Positions 57,751-64,000 of a stretch of 64,000 nt of DNA are shown here, piece by piece (position 1 is the first letter of the stretch; the number at the start of each line of letters is the position of its first letter). The position numbers and the translations under genes are program-made. The notes below the pieces were generated by a model. It searched no databases and was not told the origin of the DNA. It saw nothing but the letters and a program-made list of their open reading frames with translations. Origin of the DNA: VAZQ01 sp963816745 (GTDB taxonomy: Bacteria > Pseudomonadota > Alphaproteobacteria > Rhizobiales > Xanthobacteraceae); contig CAWFLQ010000001.1 in the NCBI GenBank assembly GCA_963816745.1, positions 558,001 through 622,000 on the forward strand. Direction: 5' to 3'.

Positions 57751-59059
57751 TCAGCCTTGATATCCGACCATCTCGGGCGCGCCGAGCTGTTGCCAGACCC
57801 AGCGCGCGCAGGCGAACAGGCCGCGATCATCGTATCGCGGCGCAACCAGCTGGATGCCGACCGGCAAACCGTTCGGGCCGCGATGGGTCGGCAGGGTGAG
57901 GGCAGGGGTGTGCAGGATGGTCCAGATCGCCTGGAAGCCGGGATCGCCGGTGTCGTCGAGTCCGCGCGGCGCCTCGCCGTTGGCGCCGGGCGTCAGCAGC
58001 ACGTCGATGTCCTGCGAACACGTGCGGCAACTGCGCGCGGCAGTTCTCGCCGAGCTGCAGGGCGGCGAGATACTCGCCATGCGGCATGGCGCGGCCGATC
58101 TCGATGCGCTTGCGCAGCCGCTCGCTGATGCGGTCGCGATGCGTGTTCCATTCCCAGCGCCATCGCGGCCGCGCGCTCGTAATTGTTGATGGTCTCGCGC
58201 GCGGCGTTGCGCAGCCCGGCGAATTCGTCGGGCAGCACGATCTCGCGCACCTGCGCGCCGGCCTTGCCGAGCCGCGCGGCCGCGTCCTCGATGGCCGCGA
58301 CCGTCTCCGGCTGCGCCTTGTCCCACATCGGCGTGCGGCAGAGCCCGATCCGCGGCGGCGCGATCGAGCGCGCGCCGGCTGCTGACGGCCGCGCGCAGCT
58401 CCAGCACCGTCGCTGAGAAGCTCGATGTCGTCGATCGAGCGCGCGATCAGCCCGATCGTGTCGAGGCTCTCGGCCGCCGGATAGACGCCGCGGCGGTTGA
58501 ACGCGCCGAAGGTCGGCTTGAAGCCGAACACGCCGCAATAGGAGGCGGGCCGCAGCACCGAGCCGCCGGTCTGCGTGCCGAATGCCGCCGGCACCATGAA
58601 GTCGGCGACCGCCGCGCCCGATCCGCTCGACGAGCCGCCGGGCGTGTGCGCGGGGTTGTGCGGATTGGTGGTGACGTTCGGCGTCATGCCGGCGAATTCG
58701 CAGGTGACGGTCTTGCCGAGGATGACCGCGCCGGCCGCGCGCACCAGCGCCGACGCAGGCGGCATCCGCCGTCGGGCGATGGCCGCGATAGATCGGCGAG
58801 CCCATCTCGGTCGGCAGGTCGGCGGTGTCGATGATGTCCTTGACGCCGATCGGCACGCCATGCAGCGGGCCGCGCGTCGGGCTGCGATCGAGCGCGCGCG
58901 CCTGGCGCAGCGCGAGCTCGGGATCGACGATGGCCCAGGCGTGGACGTCGCTTCTCGCGCGCGTCGATGCGCGCGAGGCAGTCGCGCACCACGCCTCGCA
59001 GGTGATCTCGCCGGCCGATGGTCGCGCGCACGATCTCGCGTCGCGGAGAGCTCGTTCAA
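57751..59059 (-). CDS. Amidase-signature enzyme (frameshifted)
   Basis: About 435 residues of the amidase signature family (GatA/AtzF type). It has the Lys of the catalytic triad in PIGVKDIIDTADLPTEMGSP, then PGGSSSGSGAAVADFMVPAA with the Ser-cisSer pair, TQTGGSVLRPASYCGVFGFK with the nucleophile Ser in GGSVLRPA, and a C-terminal end THRGPNGLPVGIQLVAPRYD. Shifts are numerous. The start, a TTG at 59059, is a weak choice resting on the NELSATRE-like N-terminus. It would hydrolyse an amide, probably linked with the upstream flavoprotein. Confidence 0.82.
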
Positions 59060-59093
59060 GCGCGACTCGCGGGCGCTCGACGTCGCAGCGATC

Positions 59094-60592
59094 TCAGTTC
59101 TGCCGGCGCGCGCGGCCGCCGTCGCCGGCGATGCGGCCGAACACCGCGCCGGAGGTGAGGCCGGAGCCGCCCGGATAGTTGAAATAGAACAGCCCGCCGA
59201 CCAGCTCGCCCGCGGCGTAGAGCCCGCGGATCGGCTGGTAGTCGGTGTTCGACCACCTCGCCGTCGTTGGTGATGCGCACGCCGCCGAAGGTGAAGGTGA
59301 CGCCGCAGGTCACCGCGTAGCCTTCGAACGGCGGCGCGTCGATGGTGTTCGCCCAGTTGCTCTTGTTGACGGCGAGCCCTTCGGTGCGGCGTCCGTCCTT
59401 GACGTTGGGATTGAACGGCATGTCGGCTGCGCACCGCCTCGTTGTACTCGGCGATGGTCTTGAGGAACTGCTCGGCGTTCACGCCTTCGAGCTTCTGCGC
59501 GAATTCCTCGATCGTGTTCGCGGTCACCTTGGTGATCTGCCGGATGCTGTATTCGTCGCGCTGCAGATGCTTCACCTTCTGGTCGAAGATCTGCCAGGCG
59601 AACTGGCCCGGCTGCTCCAGCACCACGCGGCCGTATTTGGCGTAGGTGTAGTTGCGGAAATCGGCGCCCTCGTCGACGAAGCGCTTGCCGGTGGCGTTGA
59701 CCAGGATCGCAGAACGGATAGGAGTGCTTCTGGAACTGGTCGCCGACCGCGAGGTCGCCGAATTCGGGCGCGTTCATCTCCCATTGCACGGCGTGGCAGC
59801 CCGACCAGTTGCCGCACGGGCTCGCGCCGATGTCGATCGCCATGCGGATGCCGTCGCCGTTGTTGAAGCGCGTGCCGCGCACCTTGGCGAGGTCCCAGCC
59901 GGGGCCGAGATAGCGCGTGCGCCATTCGGCATTGGCCTCGAAGCCGCCGCAGGCGAGCACGACCGACTTGGCGTGCGAGCTCGCTCTCGACGCCGTCGTG
60001 ACGGATGCGCACGCCCGACGACGCGCACGCCGTCGAAGAGCAGGCTCAGCGCGCGGGTCTGGTAGCGGATCTCGATGCCGCGCTTCTGCGCGGCCTCGGT
60101 CAGCATCTCGATGAGGCCGGGGCCGCCGCCGACCGACTTCGACCGTGAGCCCGCCCCAGAACTTGAACTTGCCGTCGATCTTGAACGCCTGGCGGCCGTA
60201 GATCGGGATGAAGCGGATGCCCTTGTCGCGCATCCAGCAGAAGCGTGTCGAAGCTCTTGGTGACCAGCAGCTCGACCAGATCGGGATCGGCGCGGTTCTG
60301 CGTCACGCGCGCCATGTCGTCGAAGAACTGATCTGCGGTGTAGGTGCCGAAATCGGTGTCGGCGATCTCCTGCGGCGGTCAGATCGGGCACCAGCGTCTT
60401 GATGTCGTCGACGCCGTTGTAGACGACGCGCATCGAGCCCGCGGTGAAGCGGCTGTTGCCGCCGGATTCGTCCTCCGGCGCCGCTTCCAGCATCAGCACC
60501 GAGGCGCCCTGCTCCTGCGCGGCCAGCGCCGCGCAGAACGCGGCATTGCCGCCGCCGACCACGATGACATCAGCATCCAACTTCTCAGCCAT
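59094..60592 (-). CDS. FAD-dependent dehydrogenase, fumarate reductase/TcuA-like (frameshifted)
   Basis: About 498 residues of the fumarate reductase flavoprotein fold. The FAD Rossmann motif is DVIVVGGGNAAFCAALAAQE, then ESGGNSRFTAGSMRVVYNG. Further blocks are VVLACGGFEANAEWRTRYLG, EMNAPEFGDLAVGDQF and TCGVTFTFGGVRITNDGE, with the closing LYAAGELVGGLFYFNYPGGS. This order is usual for tricarballylate dehydrogenase TcuA and related enzymes. At least seven frame shifts lie in it. AGAGGG precedes the ATG at 60592. It heads an operon with the amidase and CoxG-like protein, and faces the TctBA transporter. Confidence 0.85.
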
Positions 60593-60621
60593 TCCAACCC
60601 TCTTACGCCACACTCACTCTT

Positions 60622-60707
60622 GTCGTCCCCGCGAAAGCGGGGACCCAGTATTCCAGAGGCCCGAGTGTTTGGCACGATGGATCCCCGCTTTCGCGGCGAT
60701 GACAGCG
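60622..60707. repeat. Palindromic repeat pair, GTCGTCCCCGCGAAAGCGGG type
   Basis: GTCGTCCCCGCGAAAGCGGG with ACCCA at 60622-60647 and the inverse GATCCCCGCTTTCGCGGCGATGAC at the right (to 60707) form two facing hairpins. The type is common in Rhizobiales intergenic DNA. It lies between pyrE and the flavoprotein operon. Confidence 0.78.
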
Positions 60708-60736
60708 GAGCCGATCAGCGAGCCACACTGTCCATA

Positions 60737-61440
60737 TCACTCCGCCGCCACCAGCCGTCCCGCCATGCGCCTTCGACCAGCCCGCGGGATCGTGCATGAA
60801 TTTCTCGACCTCGGCGAGCTTCGCCGCATCGAATTTGCCGCTCTGTCTTGGCGACCGCGAGCACGTCCCACCAGGTCGCGAGCGCAGTGCAAGCGTCACG
60901 CCGAGGTCGCTGAGGATTTTCCGGCCCTCCGGGAAGATGTCGTAGAAGAAGAACACGAAGCACGTGCTCGACCCTGGCGCCGGCCTCGCGCAGCGCGTTG
61001 CAGAAATTGACCTTGCTGCCGCCGTCGGTGGTCATGTCCTCGACCAGCAGCACGCGCTGGCCCTCGACCAGTGGCCCTCGATCTGGGCGTTGCGGCCGAA
61101 GCCCTTGGCCTTCTTGCGCACATACAGCATCGGCAGGCCGAGCCGGTCGGCCATCCAGGCGGCGAACGGAATGCCCGCGGTCTCGCCGCCCGCGACCGCG
61201 TCGAACTGCTCGAAGCCGACGTCGCGCATGACGGTGGCGCAGCGCCGAAATCGATCAGCGTCGCGCGCACGCGCGGGAACGAGATCAGCCGCCGGCAGTC
61301 GGTGTAGACCGGGCTCGCCCAGCCGGAGGTGAAGATGAAGGGCTTGTCCTGCATGAAGCGGACCGCCTCGACCTCGAGCAGCATCTTCGCCGTCAGCTCG
61401 GCCATCATCTTCTTGTCGGGAAAGCCGTGCCGGCTGTCAT
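60737..61440 (-). CDS. pyrE: Orotate phosphoribosyltransferase (frameshifted)
   Basis: About 233 residues, the fifth step of UMP synthesis (orotate plus PRPP to OMP). It shows FTSGWASPVYTDCRRLISFP, VAGGETAGIPFAAWMADRLG, LYVRKKAKGFGRNAQIEG with the dimer-loop Lys and Arg, and the PRPP motif VLLVEDMTTDGGSKVNFCNA. Shifts are near 61425, 61235, 61075, 60975, 60900, 60850 and 60740. The ATG at 61440 would give the usual MTAGTAFPDKK start after one correction; an in-frame ATG at 61450 is the alternative. The end at 60737 is inferred. Encoded with pyrC, pyrD and pyrK in one direction. Confidence 0.87.
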
Positions 61441-61458
61441 GATCTCGCATCTCGCTCG

Positions 61459-61555
61459 ATGTCATCGCCCGGCTTGAGCCGGGCGATCGAGCCGCTGACC
61501 TCGCCGTGCTCTTCGGCGGCTACTGGATCGCCCGCTTTCGCGGGCATGACAAGCG
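61459..61555. repeat. Palindromic repeat pair, GTCATCGCCCGGCTTGAGCC type
   Basis: The left unit GTCATCGCCCGGCTTGAGCC with GGGCGAT folds as a hairpin (GCCCGGCT/AGCCGGGC). The right unit GGATCGCCCGCTTTCGCGGG with CATGAC folds likewise. They separate pyrE from pyrC. The last part of the pyrC reading frame runs into this repeat unless a base error near 61585 is assumed. Confidence 0.75.
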
Positions 61556-61580
61556 GACGTGAGTGCTCGGCAACTGGATG

Positions 61581-62627
61581 TCAACTCGACCACCTTCCAC
61601 TCGATGGTTTCGCCGCCGCGATAGACCAGCGCCTTCTCGTCCGGCCCCTCGACCTTGACCTCCTCCGGCGCCGTCCACGGCGACTTCTCCAGCGTGATCC
61701 TCTCCTCGTTCGGCGGCAGGCGATAATGCTTCGGGCCGTTGAGCGAGGCAAAGGCTTCGAGCTTGTCGAGCGCGCCTTCCTCCTCGAACACCTTGGCATA
61801 GGTCTCGATCGCGACCGGCGCATTGAACAGGCCCGGGATGCCGTTCACCGCCAGCTTCTTCGCCACCGGGTGCGGCGCGGAATCGGTGCCGAGGAAGTAG
61901 CAGGCCTCGCCCGAGGTCGCGGCCTTGCGCAGCGCCGCGCGGTCCTTCGCGGTCTTGATCACCGGCATGCAGTACATGTAGGGCTTGAGCCCCCAGCCCA
62001 GCCAGTCGGTGCGCGTGAGCATCAGGTGGTAGGGCGTGATCGTGCCGCCGACCTGCGGCGCCGCGCTCTTCACGAAATCGACGCCGTCCTTCGACGACAG
62101 GTGCTCCAGGATGAAGCGCAGGCCGGGGAACTGCCGCACCCACTTGGACAGATAGCGCTCGATGAACATCGCCTCGCGGTCGAAGATGTCGATCTCGGGA
62201 TCGACGTCCTCGCCGTGCATCAGGAACGGCATGCCGATCTTTTCCATCCGCTCCAGCACGCGCATGATCTTGCGGTAGTCGGTGACGCCGGCGGCCGAAT
62301 TGGTGGTGGCGTTGGCGGGATAGAGCTTCACGCCCGGTGAACACGCCGTCCTTGAAGCCGCGCTCGACGTCGTCGGGATCGGTGTCGTCGGTGAGATAGC
62401 AGGTCATCAGCGGCTTGAAGGTCGAGCCCTTCGGGCAGCGCCGCCATCACGCGCTCGCGATAGGCGATGGCGTCCTTGGTGGTCGCCACCGGCGGAATGA
62501 GGTTCGGCATCAGGATCGCGCGGCCGAAATGTTTGGCCGTGAACGGCATGACCGCTTTGAGCATGGCGCCGTCGCGCACGTGCAGGTGCCAGTCGTCGGG
62601 TTTGCGGATGGTGATGCGCGTGGTCAT
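61581..62627 (-). CDS. pyrC: Dihydroorotase, PyrC (class II) type (frameshifted)
   Basis: About 348 residues, a zinc amidohydrolase that makes dihydroorotate. The metal site is seen in RKPDDWHLHVRDGAMLKAVM (His-x-His), the carboxylated Lys in GVKLYPANATTNSAAGVTDY, HGEDVDPEIDIFDREAMFIE, EHLSSKDGVDFV and the Asp in LGTDSAPHPVAKK. Shifts are near 62440 and 62335. The ATG is at 62627. In the frame as read the protein runs on to TAG at 61462 through a repeat; a shift near 61585 gives a stop at 61581 and the family length, and this end is used. Confidence 0.9.
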
Positions 62628-62659
62628 TTTTTCCAGCGAATTGGAAGCAACGCCGCCGC

Positions 62660-62865
62660 AAACTCGGTCTGCTCCCTCCCCCAATCAAACCCCGGCCTGC
62701 CGGGGTTTGATCGCCCTAAAAATTGCCGGAAGCGGGCAGGCCCGCAGCCGGCTGGGGGAGGGTTGGGGAGGGGGGTGGTGCGGTTGATGCAGCGACGTCG
62801 CCCCACAACAACGACCCCCACCCCCAACCCCTCCCCACAAGGGGGAGGGGAGCTCACCGAAATTG
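62660..62865. repeat. Long G-rich/C-rich palindromic repeat, copy 2
   Basis: A 206-base element between pyrC and pyrD. It holds the hairpin ATCAAACCCCGGCCTGCCGG / GGGTTTGAT (62684-62711), a second one around GCGGGCAGGCCCGC, and outer arms CCCCTCCCCACAAGGGGGAG and a G-rich run. The 32 bases at 62753-62784 are identical to 9392-9423. No gene is seen in this gap (62628-62886). Confidence 0.8.
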
Positions 62866-62886
62866 CGGCGCCGTTTCGCATCATGA

Positions 62887-63835
62887 CTACCCGATCGGCG
62901 CGGCGGCGGCGGCAAAGGTCTCCGCCGGCCGCTCGTTGATCATGGCGCCGGTGAGATCGGCGACGCGGGCGAAGCCGCGCTTGGCGCACCACTGCTCCAG
63001 CCCGTCGATGATGGCGATCATGCCCGACGGATTGCGGAAGATCAGGTAGCCGATCATGACGGCGCTCGCGCCCGCGAGCATGTATTCGACCACGTCCTCG
63101 ACCTTGACGATGCCGCCGCAGCCGATGATCGGGATCTTCACCGCCTTCGAGCACTGATGGACCATGCGCACGATGATCGGCTTGATGCCGGGGCCGGACA
63201 GCCCGCCGTAGCCGTTGCCGATGGCCGGCCGGAACGTCTCGGTATTGATCTTGAGGCCGAGCAGCGTGTTGGAGATGGTCAGCGCGTCGGCGCCGGCCTT
63301 CTCCGCCGCCATCGCGACCAGGTCGATCTCGCCGGCATTGGGCGAGAGCTTCGCCCAGAGCGGCTTCTTGGTCGCCGCGCGCACGCGCCGCACGATCTCG
63401 TAGGTGTGGTCCTCGTGCAGCGCGAAGTTGCCGCCGCCGGGCTCGCGCGTCGGGCAGGAGATGTTGATCTCGATGACGTCGACGTCCGGCATGTCGACTT
63501 CGCGCGCCATGGCCTCGAAGTCCTCGGCGGTGGTCGCGGTGATGTTGGCGACGAGCGGCGGCGTGAAGCGCTTGTAGTCGGGAACCTGGTGCTCGAGGAA
63601 ATAACTCGATGCCTTTGGCGGGCAGCCCGATCGAGTTGATCATGCCGCCTTCGACCTCGGCGACGCGCGGCGGCGGATTGCCGATGCGGTACTCGCGCGA
63701 GACGGTCTTGGTCACCAGCGCGCCCAGCCGGTTGATGTCCATCACCTGCGCGAGATCGGTCGAGAACGCGCCCGACGCCGGCATGATCGGATTCTTGAGC
63801 GTCACGCTCCCGATCTTCACCGACATGTCTACCAT
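62887..63835 (-). CDS. pyrD: Dihydroorotate dehydrogenase B, catalytic subunit (frameshifted)
   Basis: About 315 residues, a class 1B FMN enzyme that oxidises dihydroorotate with NAD via PyrK. It opens VKIGSVTLKNPIMPASGAFS and has VDVIEINISCPTREPGGGNF, with the active-site Cys, LWAKLSPNAGEIDLVAMAAE, NGYGGLSGPGIKPIIVRMVH, and IPIIGCGGIVKVEDVVEYML. The frame shifts near 63605, within GLPAKGIE. AGGAGG seven bases before the ATG at 63835 settles the start; the pyrK stop overlaps it by seven bases. Confidence 0.93.
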
Positions 63836-64000
63836 CCGAGCGCCTCCTGCAGATCGAACACCGGGCCTTCGATGCAGACCCGGCGCAGCTCCTGCTTGCC
63901 GTTCGACCTCGAAGGTGCGCACGCACACGTAACAGGGGCCGAGCCCGCAGGCCATGATCTGCTCCATGGCGACCTGGCCCGGGATGCCGTGCTGCTTTGC
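63829..64000 (-). CDS. pyrK: Dihydroorotate dehydrogenase B, electron-transfer subunit (partial, frameshifted)
   Basis: C-terminal 57 residues or so; the rest lies outside the window. The [2Fe-2S] ligands typical of PyrK are present: QIMACGLGPCYVCVRTF and, after one shift near 63905 (GTCGAACGGC for GTCAACGGC), ELRRVCIEGPVFDLQEALGW. The C-terminal pattern 'RVCxxGPVF' is diagnostic. Transcribed ahead of pyrD with a seven-base overlap, so the two subunits are translationally coupled. Position of the flavin domain cannot be seen. Confidence 0.88.
   Translation of the reverse strand, partial: QSSTASRARSPWSRSWPAGSAPVTCACAPSRSNGKQELRRVCIEGPVFDLQEALGW

Noticed and set aside
61462..61580. C-terminal extension of PyrC through the repeat
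   Set aside because: The added sequence is translated repeat. A stop at 61581 in the neighbouring frame gives the usual PyrC length, so a base error near 61585 is assumed.

Overview
The window is GC-rich (roughly two thirds G+C), densely coded DNA. Its gene content is typical of a metabolically versatile alphaproteobacterium of the Rhizobiales (Bradyrhizobium / Rhodoplanes / Pseudorhodoplanes-like). Signs of this are the many Bug/TctC solute-binding proteins, an isoquinoline-oxidoreductase-type molybdoenzyme, a PQQ dehydrogenase, a leucine catabolic block, a DUF3369 sensor kinase and several Rhizobiales-type interspersed palindromic repeats. The lineage is inferred from gene content and repeats; no rRNA or tRNA gene was seen.

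Layout. 1-2.6 kb: tail of an aminotransferase-like gene, then a minus-strand operon (FAD monooxygenase, GlcG/HbpS-like protein, alpha/beta hydrolase). 2.75-9.3 kb: plus-strand leucine/isovalerate block (isovaleryl-CoA dehydrogenase, methylcrotonyl-CoA carboxylase beta and alpha) with an aromatic-type FAD monooxygenase abutting it. 9.6-11.8 kb: two coupled SDRs and a divergent PNPOx-fold protein. 11.9-20.4 kb: a long minus-strand run (PdxA-like, LeuC-like, LeuD-like, isocitrate-lyase-superfamily lyase, TctC, AroE-like, TctC, carboxymuconolactone-decarboxylase-like, quinone oxidoreductase). 20.5-29.2 kb: zinc alcohol dehydrogenase, a small unknown protein, two solute-binding or decarboxylase-like proteins, TctC, an unusual Cys-elbow hydrolase, a PanB-like protein and a PQQ dehydrogenase. 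29.4-36.0 kb: SYLF protein, iorAB, an Ala-elbow hydrolase, class II aldolase, small membrane protein and ECF sigma factor. 36.2-41.8 kb: a four-gene signalling operon (DctP-like binding protein, membrane histidine kinase, REC-DUF3369-kinase hybrid, OmpR-type regulator). 41.9-47.4 kb: two more TctC proteins and a TRAP transporter (dctP-dctQ-dctM). 47.4-54.8 kb: MetE-like protein, EamA exporter, and a minus-strand set of glutamine-synthetase-like protein, ring-hydroxylating dioxygenase alpha and beta subunits and a fumarase-superfamily lyase. 54.9-60.6 kb: tctBA, facing a CoxG-like / amidase / TcuA-like flavoprotein operon. 60.7-64 kb: pyrimidine genes pyrK-pyrD-pyrC-pyrE.

How the genes work together. 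Most of the window is uptake plus catabolism of organic and aromatic acids: binding proteins feed TTT (TctAB) or TRAP permeases, oxygenases and dehydrogenases activate the substrates, and lyases or CoA enzymes finish them. The single TctBA pair would have to serve several orphan TctC proteins unless other permeases exist elsewhere.

Two features dominate at the DNA level. First, more than half of the genes contain one or more single-base frameshifts, including pyrimidine biosynthesis genes. The shifts are very frequent in 36-64 kb and rare in 16.4-35 kb, and most look like single inserted bases. They are most simply long-read assembly errors, so coordinates are given for the whole gene across the shifts. 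Second, nearly every larger intergenic gap holds a palindromic repeat. There is one set of nested GTAGG-ended elements in several sequence flavours, and several other families.
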